From NCBI GenBank assembly GCA_964369845.1, contig CAYJFJ010000005.1:1-57307 (forward strand): a stretch of DNA of 57,307 nt, in the 5' to 3' direction. The notes under the pieces are model-generated. The model did not search any database, was not told the DNA's origin, and saw only the letters and a list, made by a program, of their open reading frames with translations. Positions 9,923 through 20,900 of the stretch are shown in pieces; within the stretch, counting starts at the first letter, position 1; each line of letters starts with the position of its first letter. Source of the stretch: CAKOSP01 sp964369845. GTDB taxonomy: Bacteria > Bacillota_I > Bacilli_A > RF39 > UBA660. The position numbers and the translations under genes were made by a program.

Positions 9923-10393
9923 ATGAATAATGAAATTGACTTACAAAAAAATAAAGTGATATTTATTGATTTAATAAAAATCACTTATGATACACTTGAT
10001 GGAGTTCCTCAATATATGTCAGAGGATAATTTATCATTTAATGTTAGAAGTGTATTAGATAATTTAAATACTTATATAGCTTTTATGGATAAAAAAAATA
10101 TTATAAATAGAGAAGAATTTAATGAATTAGTATTTGACTTTAAAGAAAAATTAAATACTTTTGGTGGACTACTTTGTACAAATAAACAATATTTTAAAAA
10201 GTGTTTTGAAGTTATAATTTTAGCTAATTCTTTTTACTATAATCTTGTTAATGAAAAAAAAATAAATGCTTTAGAGCTTATTAATCTTTTACCAAATTAT
10301 ACTGATGAATACACAAACACTGATAAAATAAATGCTTTTTCAGATATAGTTGATAAAATTAACAATCCTATAATGCAAGAAAAAAACTTCTAA
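9923..10393 (+). CDS. Hypothetical protein
   Basis: 156 residues, starting 2 bp after the Nudix stop with GGAGG 8 bp upstream. Predicted soluble and mostly helical, with no signal peptide; contains single Cys residues (LLCTNK, KKCFEV) without a metal motif. No family recognised. It is translationally close to the Nudix hydrolase. Its stop sits inside a bidirectional terminator shared with the converging ArsC-like gene. Confidence 0.7.
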   Translation: MNNEIDLQKNKVIFIDLIKITYDTLDGVPQYMSEDNLSFNVRSVLDNLNTYIAFMDKKNIINREEFNELVFDFKEKLNTFGGLLCTNKQYFKKCFEVIILANSFYYNLVNEKKINALELINLLPNYTDEYTNTDKINAFSDIVDKINNPIMQEKNF

Positions 10394-10409
10394 TTGTTGA
10401 AGTTTTTTT
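10380..10409. terminator. Bidirectional terminator between converging genes
   Basis: A-run plus CTTC / GAAG plus T-run (11 bp stem, loop TAATTGTT). It has T tails on both strands and serves the hypothetical gene (+) and the ArsC-like gene (-). Confidence 0.8.
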
Positions 10410-10746
10410 GTTCCCATAAATCTTTTTTAAAACCTATTAGAATTTCATTATCCATTAATAAAATTGGCCTTTTTATAAGCATACCATCTTCCCTTAATAA
10501 TTTTATTTTTTCATCATCAGTCATATGTATTAATTTATCTTTTAAATTTAAATTTTTATAAATCAGTCCGCTTGTATTAAATAGTTTTTTGATTTCTATA
10601 TTATATTTATTTATCCATAACTTTAACTCTTCGTAAGATGGGTTATTTTCTTTTATGTTTCTAGTTTTAAAGTTTAAGTGTTTTGAACTTAAAAAATCTA
10701 CTGCTTTTTTGCATGTTGAACATTTTGGGTAATAGATTATTTCCAT
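10390..10746 (-). CDS. ArsC/Spx-family thioredoxin-fold protein (arsenate reductase-like)
   Basis: 118 residues, start with AAGGAG 7 bp upstream. The N-terminus reads EIIYYPKCSTCKKAVDFL, the CxxC motif of the ArsC/Spx superfamily; later REDGMLIKRPILL matches the conserved 'LIKRP' strand. Length fits the 112-120 residue YffB/ArsC-like group. Spx-type proteins bind RNA polymerase; ArsC-type proteins reduce arsenate with glutathione or glutaredoxin. No ars genes are nearby, so arsenate reduction is not supported by context. Transcribed alone on the minus strand. Confidence 0.82.
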   Translation of the reverse strand: MEIIYYPKCSTCKKAVDFLSSKHLNFKTRNIKENNPSYEELKLWINKYNIEIKKLFNTSGLIYKNLNLKDKLIHMTDDEKIKLLREDGMLIKRPILLMDNEILIGFKKDLWEQKNFNN

Positions 10747-10807
10747 ACTTTCTCCTTTGCACTATTATATAATAATTTTTTTATTTTTAAAATATAATAT
10801 ACTATTA

Positions 10808-10836
10808 TTGCTTTTGAAAATTTTAAATGGTATACT
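10808..10836 (+). promoter_or_regulatory. Promoter for the cohesin-domain gene pair
   Basis: -35 TTGCTT at 10808-10813, 17-bp spacer, extended -10 TGGTATACT (hexamer 10831-10836). The same TGGTATACTTA string recurs before the genes at 25806 and 34234. Confidence 0.65.
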
Positions 10837-10906
10837 TAATTTATGATAGGGGAGCTAGTAAAATATTTTGGAATTATTTGAGAGCTTTTTATTTTTTGGA
10901 GGAAGT

Positions 10907-13144
10907 ATGAAGAAGTTATTTGTCTTTTTGTTTAGTGCATCGTTGTTTTTTGTGGGGTTAGGTAATGTAAGTGCATTTTCTGCTAATATGAGTTTTGAAA
11001 CGAGTTCAAGTACTGTTGTTGGTAGTCAAATTAAGGTTTTAATGTATATAACACCTGATAATGAAGTTACTAATGGCCTTGGTTCAATCGGTGGTTTTTT
11101 AGAATTTGACGAGTCTTTAGTAGAGTTTGTATCAGCAACTCCTAATAATTCAACAGGACTTAGTTTTTTTCCTAATGATGAAACTAATAAATATGCCATA
11201 ATGGATTTTAGTGGTGGAACAAATGCACCTAAAAGTAAGACATTATTATATACTTTTACTTTTAATGTAATAGCTGCTGGTAATGCTACATTTTCTTATT
11301 CATCTTTAGAAGTTACAGATACAGTTCCAACAACTGTTCCAACAACTGTTAGTAATTTGAATTTAACCTTAGAAGAACCGTCTAACAATAATAATTTATC
11401 TTCACTTTCAGTGACTGGGCAATCTTTAACTCCTGTATTTAATCCTGATGTTACTACTTATAATTTAACTGTTCCTTATACAGTGTCTAGTGTAAATGTT
11501 TCTGCTGCTACTGCTTCTAGTGCTGCTAAAGTTTCTGGAGCTGGTAATAAATCTTTAAGTTACGGTAGTAATACAGTTACTATTAAGGTTACAGCGCAAA
11601 ATGGTGATGAAAAAACTTATACAATTAATATTACTAGAGAATCAGATACTAGAAGTACTGATAACAATTTAAAAAGTTTAACTTTTGAATCTTTTAATAT
11701 TACTCCAATTTTTTCATCAAGCACTACTTCTTATAGTGTAGTAGTTCCTTATAATGTTACTACTGGTGACGTTGTAGCAACTACTAATAATAGTAAAGCT
11801 AGTGTAGTAATCTCTGGTAATACTGACTTTGAAGTTGGTACTAATGAAATAACTATTAATGTTACTGCTGAAAATGGCTTAGTAAAAACTTATACTTTAT
11901 CTGTTATTAGAGAAGAAGAAGTAGTTATTGAGAAATCTAGTGACTCTTCACTGAAATCTTTGGAAATAGAAAATCAAGAAATTAATCCTGAATTTTCTGC
12001 TGATAATACAATATATAATTTAAATGTAGAAAATGATGTAACTAGTTTAAATGTTAATGCTTTAGCTAATCATGATAAAGCTACAGTTAGTATAACGGGT
12101 AATACTGATTTAAAAGAAGGAATAAATTCTATTATTGTTAAAGTTACTTCTGAAAGTGGTAGTGTTACAAGTTATATTATAAATGTTAATAGAAAAGAAA
12201 AGGTTATTACTACTACACCTGTTACTAAATCTAATGATTCTTATTTAAAAACTTTGGAAATAGAAGGGTATAAAATTGAATTTGATAAAAATTTAAATAG
12301 TTATAATGTTACAGTACCTTTTGAAGTATCTTTTCTTGATATAGAGTATACTACTAATAATTCTAAAGCTAAAGCTAGTATAACTGGTAACTCTAATTTT
12401 GAAATAAATGCAGTTAGTTCAATAGAAATAAAAGTCACAGCAGAAGACGGTAGTTTAAGAATATATACTATTAATGTAACTAGAAGTCCGTTATCTAGTA
12501 ATAATGAACTTAAAGAAATTATTATTAATGATGAGGCTTTAGAAAATTTTGATAGTAAAGTTACTGAATATGATATTACTGTTACAGCAGATACAAAAGA
12601 ATTAGTTTTATCAGCTAGTGCGTTTAATCCTAAAGCTGATTTAAGTTATGATAAAATTACAACTTTAGAAAATGGAAATAATACTATAATTATATCTGTT
12701 GTTGATGAAAATGGATTTACTAAATATTATAGGTTAAATGTTTTTAGAGAAGAATCTGAATCTAACTTTTTACTATATGCAATAGCAGCTGGGATTACTT
12801 TATGTTTCTTATCAATAATTTTAGTATTAATAGTAGTTCTTAGAAAGAAAAAAAGTTATAAAAAATATAAAGATCATTCTGTAATTGATTTTAAACCTGA
12901 ATTTAATTTTAATTCTAATAACGGAAATGTTAAAAGTTTAGATAATTCTGTAGATAACAAGTTACCAGATGTAACTAAAGATATTCCGTATGATCCTTAT
13001 GATGATATTGTTACCAAAGATGAAATTATAGATGCAATAAAAAATAAAGATGTTTCAACTCTTAAAATGCTTTATGAACAAGAAATGCTTAATAGAACTA
13101 AAGAAAAATTAAAAGAAGATGATAAGAGGGAATATGAAGACTAA
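10907..13144 (+). CDS. Membrane protein with N-terminal cohesin-like domain and five cadherin-like beta-sandwich domains
   Basis: 745 residues from the ATG at 10907 (GGAGG at 10898-10902). A signal peptide ends near residue 23 (GLGNVSA). Residues ~24-150 look like a cohesin domain: the stretches GGFLEFDESLVEF and YAIMDFSG and a terminal FTFNVIAAGNATF strand are typical of that fold. Then five cadherin-like beta-sandwich repeats (PF12733 type, about 85 residues each, pattern DNNLKSL...YxVxVPY...VTAENGxxKTYTxxxxRE). A single transmembrane helix follows near residue 635 (YAIAAGITLCFLSIILVL), then Lys/Arg and a charged cytoplasmic tail of ~85 residues. It would display a cohesin on the cell surface. 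Its stop overlaps the next gene by 11 bp, so the two are co-translated. Partner candidate: the dockerin protein at 14901. Confidence 0.82.
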   Translation: MKKLFVFLFSASLFFVGLGNVSAFSANMSFETSSSTVVGSQIKVLMYITPDNEVTNGLGSIGGFLEFDESLVEFVSATPNNSTGLSFFPNDETNKYAIMDFSGGTNAPKSKTLLYTFTFNVIAAGNATFSYSSLEVTDTVPTTVPTTVSNLNLTLEEPSNNNNLSSLSVTGQSLTPVFNPDVTTYNLTVPYTVSSVNVSAATASSAAKVSGAGNKSLSYGSNTVTIKVTAQNGDEKTYTINITRESDTRSTDNNLKSLTFESFNITPIFSSSTTSYSVVVPYNVTTGDVVATTNNSKASVVISGNTDFEVGTNEITINVTAENGLVKTYTLSVIREEEVVIEKSSDSSLKSLEIENQEINPEFSADNTIYNLNVENDVTSLNVNALANHDKATVSITGNTDLKEGINSIIVKVTSESGSVTSYIINVNRKEKVITTTPVTKSNDSYLKTLEIEGYKIEFDKNLNSYNVTVPFEVSFLDIEYTTNNSKAKASITGNSNFEINAVSSIEIKVTAEDGSLRIYTINVTRSPLSSNNELKEIIINDEALENFDSKVTEYDITVTADTKELVLSASAFNPKADLSYDKITTLENGNNTIIISVVDENGFTKYYRLNVFREESESNFLLYAIAAGITLCFLSIILVLIVVLRKKKSYKKYKDHSVIDFKPEFNFNSNNGNVKSLDNSVDNKLPDVTKDIPYDPYDDIVTKDEIIDAIKNKDVSTLKMLYEQEMLNRTKEKLKEDDKREYED

Positions 13145-14765
13145 AATTTTAACTTTCATATTCTTTTTTCTTATATTTACAACTGATGTTAATGCAGCTT
13201 CTTCATATTTTACTGGTAATAAATCAGCTAGTGAAGGTTCTAGTGGAACAGTAGCTTTTTATGTTAATGGAAATGGCGAAAATGTAGGTACTGTTGGGGG
13301 TTATATTTCTAGTTCTAATCCTTCTTGCATTTATATAACTGCTGTTAGTGGTTCATCTAATAATGTTTCTGACAGTAAATACAAATTTGCTTATGTTGAT
13401 TTTTCTGGAGTAGGTTTTGCTACTTCTAAACATTTAACTACTGTAAGTTATGAAGTTAGAGGATCTAATTGCTCTGCTTCAATAACATTTACTAATGATA
13501 GCTCTACTACTGCTTCTGCAGAAGTAATATCTCTTTCTTCATCTAGTATTAGTATTTCTGTTTTAAGTGCCGATAACACTTTATCTAGTTTAAGTACTAA
13601 TGTTGGAAATATTAATTTTTCTTCTAATGTGTTAAACTATTCTTTAAGTGTAGATAGTGATGTATCTAGTGTAAATGTTTCTGCATCAGGTCCATCAACT
13701 GCTACTATTTCTGGAACAGGTACTAAAAATTTAAGTTATGGGTCTAATAAACTTAATGTTGTAGTTACTGCTGCTAGTGGTGCAAAAAAAACATACACAA
13801 TTAACATTACTAGAAAAGATGATAGAAGCAGTGATAATACGCTAAAGAACTTAACTGTAGACATAGGCACTTTATCTCCTGAGTTCAGTTCAAAGACTAC
13901 TGATTATTCTCTTTTAATTCCTTTTGAAAATGATTCAGTTAATATAAAAGCAACAGCTAATGATTCTAAAGCAAGTGTTAGCATAAGTAATACTTCTGGA
14001 TTTATTTCTGAAGAAACTAAAGACGTTATTGTTACTGTTAAAGCTGAAAATGGTAGTGTTAAAACATATACTATAGCCGTTACTAGAGGGAAGGATCCTA
14101 ACAAACCTTTATCTAGTGATAATACTTTATCTAGTTTATCATTATCAACTGGTGTGTTGTCTCCTAGTTTTACTTCTGATAATACTGATTATTTAGTTTG
14201 GCTTCCTTTCGAAGTTACAAATATAGATATTGAATTTGCATTAACTGATACTAAATGGGCTAGTTATACATATGATAAACCTGATGAACTTAGTGTCGGA
14301 CTAAATGAACATGTTATAACTGTTAATGCAGAAGACGGTAGTGAAAGAGTTTATACCATTAATGTTATGAGAGGTTATAGTTCTTCCACTAATCAAAAAC
14401 GTGATAGTTACCTAGCTAGTTTATCTATTATAAATGGTAAGCTGAATGAGAATTTTTCTTCAAATCTTTTCACATATACATATAGTGGTAATGATATTAA
14501 AATTGAAGCTATAGCTAATTATGAAGATAGTAAAGTAGTTGTAAGTGAAAATGATGGTATTTACACAATATATGTAGAAGATGTAAATGGACAGTATTCT
14601 GTTTATTTATTAAAGCCTACTGAGTTTAATTATTACTTAATAATTATAATTGTTTTAATATCATTTGTGTGTTTATATCTAGTTTATGATAAAATTATAA
14701 AGAAGAAATTACATATAAAACCTTTACAAAAAACTAAGAAAAAAATAATTAAAAATAAACGTTAA
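13134..14765 (+). CDS. Second membrane protein with cohesin-like domain and four beta-sandwich domains
   Basis: 543 residues from the ATG at 13134, chosen because it gives a clean signal peptide (MKTKILTFIFFFLIFTTDVNA); an in-frame ATG at 13119 is also possible. Residues ~22-150 resemble the cohesin-like domain of the gene before it (GGYISSSNPSCIYITAV, FAYVDFSG), but with two Cys. Four cadherin-like beta-sandwich domains follow, each closing with TYTINITR-like strands. A C-terminal transmembrane helix (YYLIIIIVLISFVCLYLVY) precedes a short, very basic tail. It overlaps the upstream gene and ends at a terminator. Together the two encode paired cell-surface receptors; cohesin assignment here is weaker than in the first gene. 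Confidence 0.75.
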   Translation: MKTKILTFIFFFLIFTTDVNAASSYFTGNKSASEGSSGTVAFYVNGNGENVGTVGGYISSSNPSCIYITAVSGSSNNVSDSKYKFAYVDFSGVGFATSKHLTTVSYEVRGSNCSASITFTNDSSTTASAEVISLSSSSISISVLSADNTLSSLSTNVGNINFSSNVLNYSLSVDSDVSSVNVSASGPSTATISGTGTKNLSYGSNKLNVVVTAASGAKKTYTINITRKDDRSSDNTLKNLTVDIGTLSPEFSSKTTDYSLLIPFENDSVNIKATANDSKASVSISNTSGFISEETKDVIVTVKAENGSVKTYTIAVTRGKDPNKPLSSDNTLSSLSLSTGVLSPSFTSDNTDYLVWLPFEVTNIDIEFALTDTKWASYTYDKPDELSVGLNEHVITVNAEDGSERVYTINVMRGYSSSTNQKRDSYLASLSIINGKLNENFSSNLFTYTYSGNDIKIEAIANYEDSKVVVSENDGIYTIYVEDVNGQYSVYLLKPTEFNYYLIIIIVLISFVCLYLVYDKIIKKKLHIKPLQKTKKKIIKNKR

Positions 14766-14790
14766 ATTGCCTTTAGTAATTTAACTTTTT
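14761..14790 (+). terminator. Rho-independent terminator after the cohesin gene pair
   Basis: Stem GTTAAATT / AATTTAAC (8 bp), 9-nt loop, TTTTT tail. Confidence 0.7.
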
Positions 14791-14840
14791 ATTTACAACT
14801 ATATTGATATTATGTTTTGCAAAGTTTGTTTATACTTTTA

Positions 14841-14869
14841 TTGATTATCAATATTTAAAATGATATAAT
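14841..14869 (+). promoter_or_regulatory. Promoter for the giant dockerin protein
   Basis: -35 TTGATT at 14841-14846, 17-bp spacer, extended -10 TGATATAAT (hexamer 14864-14869). Confidence 0.65.
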
Positions 14870-14900
14870 TGATTATAGTAGAGTAAAGTAGGTAATGTAT

Positions 14901-17900
14901 ATGTTTTGTAAATTAAGTAAAAATAAATTAAATAAAAAAGTTTTAATAGGGTTTATCATATTAGCGATTTCAGTTATTTCTGTAAGTTGTTATTATGTTA
15001 GTAAACTCTATTTTTTTAATGAAAAAGTAGCTGAAATAGCAGCAGAACCTGCTGTTATTAAATCTTCAAATACTATTAATGGAGTCACTATAGAAATGGA
15101 AATTGCTGGGGATAATGTATTTGATGACCGTGCAACGATAGGTAAAGTTGTTACTGTAACTGCTTATTTTCCAGAACAACAAACTGGTAATAAATCGTTA
15201 ACTCTAGAAGTACCTGAGGGACTTGAATATGATGTTAATGGTGTTCCTGTGCCTACTGATTATGTTAATCCTGGAACTGTACAAGAAAATATTTTAAATG
15301 TACTTGGAGAGGGTCAACCACTTGCTCAGCAAGCTATTAACACCGTTTCTTTACCAGCAATGGATACTGTTACTGAATCTACATTTGGTTCAGTGACTTA
15401 TGTTTTAAATGAAACTGCTGATAAAATCATTTTAACATTTTATGTTAAAGCAGATGAAGATAGAGTATACGGAACACATGACATTTTAGGTCATTTGACT
15501 GCAAGAGCTTCATTTAATGATACTCAGGTTTCTACTTATACTGATGTAACTGCTACTGGATCTGATATTGCTGGATCTGGGGCTTTTCATAGAGAACACG
15601 AATTTGCTTCTGATGTAGTTGTATCTAGTACTGATACGGAAACTTTATATAATTATTCATATAGCTCTTTTAGACCTGAATATTTACCTTATGTAATTGA
15701 AGGAAGTTTAACTACTTATTATCCAGTTGGTATGGAGTATGTTACATTGGTTACATATAACACTGTTACTAGTAATGCAGAATATCCGTCTTTAGGTGTC
15801 GTTGATGTTCCAGAACTTGGAAAAGTAACATACACTGTAGAAAATGATATGTTTTATTCTGGATCTACGGCAAAATATAAAATTCCAGTGGGGATAGAAG
15901 AAGGTATTTATTCTACAACAGGTGTTCCTGTAATAGAATTCACTACTTTTGATGGCGTAAAACATAAATATTATCCTGGAAATTCTGATATGGATGGAGA
16001 TGGTAACATAGATGAAGGATATGTTTATTCCACTGAAGAAGTAGTATCTAGAGAATCTTTTGGTGCTCCACTTAAATTCGAAACTAGAAATTCAACACAT
16101 GATTTACATAATAATAACTATTCTAATACTGGTTTTGTAATGTTTTCTAATGAAAATCCATTTCAAACAGAGAATATTATGTATCATGTTGAAATAGATC
16201 CCAATTACTTAGCTAAAGTAGTAAGATTACCAAGAGGCACTGGAGCAGGATTAGTTCAATATAAAACTACTAAGAATGACGAGTGGCAAACTTATACTTT
16301 TTCTTCAATATATTATTTACATTTAGATGCAGATGATATTGGTTTAGATGCAGATGAATATATTACTGAAGTTTTAGGAAATATTGGAAAATATAGTGCT
16401 AATAAGCAGAGTTTTGCTTATTCTTCTATTAATTACCATACTACAAATGTGGCATATGGTATTCAAAAACCTGGTGTTACTGAAGTTAGTCATAATATAT
16501 CTGCATGGATTGAAGGTGATAAAGAAAATACTTTAGTAACTTTGCAAACTCATAATGATATTGGAGAATCTTTAGTTAATATGACAACTGATGGAAGATC
16601 CGTAGCATATAAAGATGGTGTTGAAGTTACTGCTATAACGGCTGGTGATACTCTGCATGTTGAATCTACTGCTAGTATTCAAGGTTATTTATATGGAAAT
16701 TCATTTATTATTGAAGACCCTTATTTTATTTTAAGAGAAGTTAATGGAATTACTATTCATCCTAGTACGATTGAACTTAAAAATGATTTAACTGGAGAAA
16801 ATTTAGATTTTAATATCGATTATATTGTTTCGGAAGATGGATCACAAGAAAATTATTATAAAATAACATTACTTGAAAATATGACAATGGGCTTTTTAGT
16901 TGGATATCCTATAAATGAAGTAAATATAACTACTTCTTACGATTTTACAACTAATTCTATATCTACAGAAAGTTATGTATTTAATGTAGCTAGTGTATTT
17001 GCTTTTTTACAAGATGGAGCAACTGGAAGATCATATATTTCAGGAAATAACAATTTTGAAAGAGGATTAGATTTAAATAATAATGGTACAACAACTGATA
17101 TATTACCGTCTACTGCTTCTTTAAATATTACAGTTAATAAAAATAATCATGTAATTGTTGATACTTACTTATCTTTAAATGATGGGACAAGATATCCAGC
17201 ATATATGCCTGCTTATCCAGAAACAGGAGTTAACTTTACACCTGGACTATCCACTAATTATAATATTTCTATTCAAAATTTATCTGCTTATAATGCTAAG
17301 GATTTTGTTTTATATTTTCCTATTCCTAAAATTGGTGATTATTTTGGAGAAAATTATCAAACCGAAGCTTTTAGTTATAACATGAAGTTAACTGATTATT
17401 TAGCTGATATGCCAGGATTTACAATTGAGTATGGTACTGGAATAACTGAATCTACTATAACTACTGGAAATTATACCGAAACACCAGCTGATTTGAGTAA
17501 AGTTAATATGATTAGAGTTGTTGGGGACTCTTTAATTGGTCAAGGTGAAAATATTGAAGTTGTTGTTCCTTTAGAAATTGATGAAACTTTAGAATCTTCT
17601 ACTGGTAAAATAGGAACTATGAATATCTTTAATCCTTATTATACAGTAGATTACACTGTGTATGCTGGTTGGAAAAAAGGATCTTCTGTTGGAGCTAAAC
17701 TAGTTTTAATGAATATCGAAGGTGATTTGTTTAAAGATGTTAACTTTAATGGAATTAAAGACTTGGAAGATACTCCTTTATCTAATGTAAATATTGAATT
17801 ATATCGTAAACAATTAGATGGAACATATTTACCTGTTCTAGATGGATCAAGTACTAAAACTGTTACTACTGATGAAAATGGTCATTATCAATTTATTCAT

Positions 17901-20900
17901 CAGGATATGTTTGATATAGCTGAATATATGATTAAACCTATAATAGATAGTTCTCTTAATTTAGTGGAAACTAATTATCAAGCTGTAGCTAACTATGAAA
18001 TAGATAGTGATATGCAAATAGGAGCTAGTTCTGTATTTAATATTGATCCAACTTTAGATGAGGCTTCATTTATTAACATAGGATATATAGATAAACAGAA
18101 TTTAGTAGTTGATAACCCTAGTTTAATCGTTATGAGTCCTAGAGAAAATGAACAGTTTTTACTTGTGGATACTGAAACTGATGCAAGTGGATTAATATCG
18201 CCATATTATTTCGATTTACTTGGTGGTGTTTATAATATTTCTGCTAATAAAAATGTAGTAGAATATCATACATTTGTATCTGGTAATGAATTTTTATCAT
18301 TAACTGCTGCTGATATTTCTACAACTGAACTTTTAGATACTGATTTATTATTTAATTTAACTGATAGATATGGAAATGTTACTACAAGTAAATCAAAAAT
18401 ACTTGTAATGGGTGAGGATAGAATATATTCTGAGGGACTAAGTGCTCTTAATACTGTTATTCCTAATAAAATTGCACAAGTCATGACTTTAGAAGAATTT
18501 CTTAAATATGTAGATGCTGAAGCTTTTTCTAATATTGATGGTAGTAAGTTAGATATAGCTGTTGATAATTTAGCAGAATTAAATGCTGTTCCTTATCAAG
18601 GAGGAAATTACGATGTAGTTTTAACAACTAGTGAAAGCAGTATTACTATTAATGTAGAAATAGGTGAAAGACTTAAAACTGATGCTTCTTTAGCAGGCAT
18701 AACTGTTGATGGAATTTTATTAGATAACTTTTTTCCTGAAACTAAAATTTATAATTTAACTGTTCCTTATTTAACTACTAGTATAAATTTAAATGCAACT
18801 GCTACTGATGTAGATGCAGGAATCGATGCAAGTGATTTAGGTGTTAAAAACTTAAATTTAGGTAATACTACTTTTAATATTAATGTTACTGCTGAAGATG
18901 CTGATTTTACTGATATATATACTTTGTATGTAGAAAGGTTAAGACATACAGATAATTCTTTAAATAATTTAACAGTATTAGATACTTTAGCTACATGGAG
19001 TAGTGATGAGAATGCTTATTTAGTAAATGTTGCTAGTGATGTAGATAATATTCTAAGTGCTGATATTGTAGGTGATGTACATGAAACTGCTACTTTAATT
19101 ACTGGCTCTGGAGTAAGTCTAGAATATGGTAAAAATGAATACAACATTAGTGTTACTGCACATGATGGAACTATTGCTAATTATAAAATTTTAATTAATA
19201 GATTATACAAAACTGATGCTACTTTAAGTGATTTAACTATTAATGATGTTACTTTAACTGATTTTTCTTCTTCAAAACATAGTTATGAATTGACTGTTCC
19301 TTATAGCACTGAAAACATTACTGTTGGAGCTTCTTTAACTGATGAAGATGCACTTATTAACAGTAGTGATTTAGGAACTAAGAACTTAAATGTAGGAGTT
19401 AATACTATAAATGTTAATGTTACTGCGCATGATGGTAAGACTAAGTTAATATACTCTGTTAATATTACTAGAGAAGAAAATAATGATAATAGTTTAAATG
19501 GTTTAAAAATAGCAGGTGTAGATGCTACTTGGAATGTTGATGCTAATAGATATGAAGTGATTTTACCTTCTAATATTACGTTAATTAATTCTAGTCAACT
19601 AATAGGTACTGTTGATGAAACTGCTACATTTATTTCTGGTGAAGGATTAAACCTTTCTTATGGAGATAATGAGTATAGCGTTACAGTTAGAGCTCAAAAT
19701 AACGATGTTAAAATTTATGATGTTTTAATTTTTAGAAGTTATAAAACAGATGCTACTTTAAGTGATTTAACTATTAATGATGTTACTTTAAGTGATTTTG
19801 ACTCTTCAAAAAATTCTTATGATTTAACTCTTAGTTATTCTACTAATATAGTAAATATAGGTGCTATTCTTAATGATTTAGATGCAACAATTACAAATGC
19901 AGATTTAGGAGAAAAAAGTTTAGTTGTTGGTCTTAATACATTTACTATAAATGTGACTGCACACGATGGAGTTACTAAACAGGTTTATACTTTAAATATT
20001 ACTAGAGAAGAAAACAATAATAATGAACTTTTAAGTTTAAATATTTTAGGAAATGCTGCAATATACAATGCGTCGCTTGATCAGTATGAAGTAGCAGTGC
20101 CTTCAAATATACTTTCTTTTTCTGCAAGTGATATTTTAGGAACTGTAGATGAAACTGCAACATTTATTCCTGGAATAGGTATGGAACTTGAATACGGTGA
20201 AAATGATTATGTTGTTATAGTAACATCACAAAAAGGAATAACAAAAACTTATGATGTTGTTATAACTAGACTTCATAAAACAGATGCTAAATTAAGTGAT
20301 ATTACTATTGATGGAAATAGTTTAGAAAATTTTGATAGTAATACATATGTTTATAATTTAACTGTTCCTTATACAACAGATGAACTTGTAATAGGAGCAA
20401 CTACAATAGATGTTGAAGCTTTCGTTACTAGTGCTGATTTAGGAACCAAAAGTTTATCTGTTGGAAATAATACATTTAATATAAATGTAACTGCACATGA
20501 TTCGTTAACTAAACTTGTTTATACTATAAATGTTATTCGTGAAGAAAATAATGATAATACTTTAAATGGTTTAACTATTTTAGAAAATAATGCTATTTGG
20601 AATGTTGAAGAAAATAGATTTGAAGTAACGCTTGAAGCGCAAATAGATAGTTTACTTTCTTCTAATATTAGTGGTTTAGTTCATGAAACAGCTTTATTTA
20701 ATTCTGGAGATGGCTTAGAACTTGACTATGGAATAAATAATTATAGTGTTTATGTTACTGCTCAAAATGGTACTTTAAAAACTTATGATGTTGCAATATT
20801 TAGAAGTTATAAAACAGATGCAACTTTAAGTAGTATTAAAATCGATGAAGATTTAATAAGTGGGTTTAGTTCTTCGACTTACTTATATAATTTAACAGTT

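Noticed and set aside
10390..10746. Spx or ArsC with certainty
   Set aside because: The CxxC motif is shared by both and no ars or ClpXP context helps; annotated only at family level.
14901..15010. Lipoprotein signal peptide on the giant protein (Cys in SVSCYY)
   Set aside because: The -3 position is Ser, not Leu/Val/Ile, so the lipobox rule is not met.
17179..18484. ORFs on both strands inside the giant gene
   Set aside because: Shadows of a long gene with repeated codon patterns; no ribosome sites or family features.
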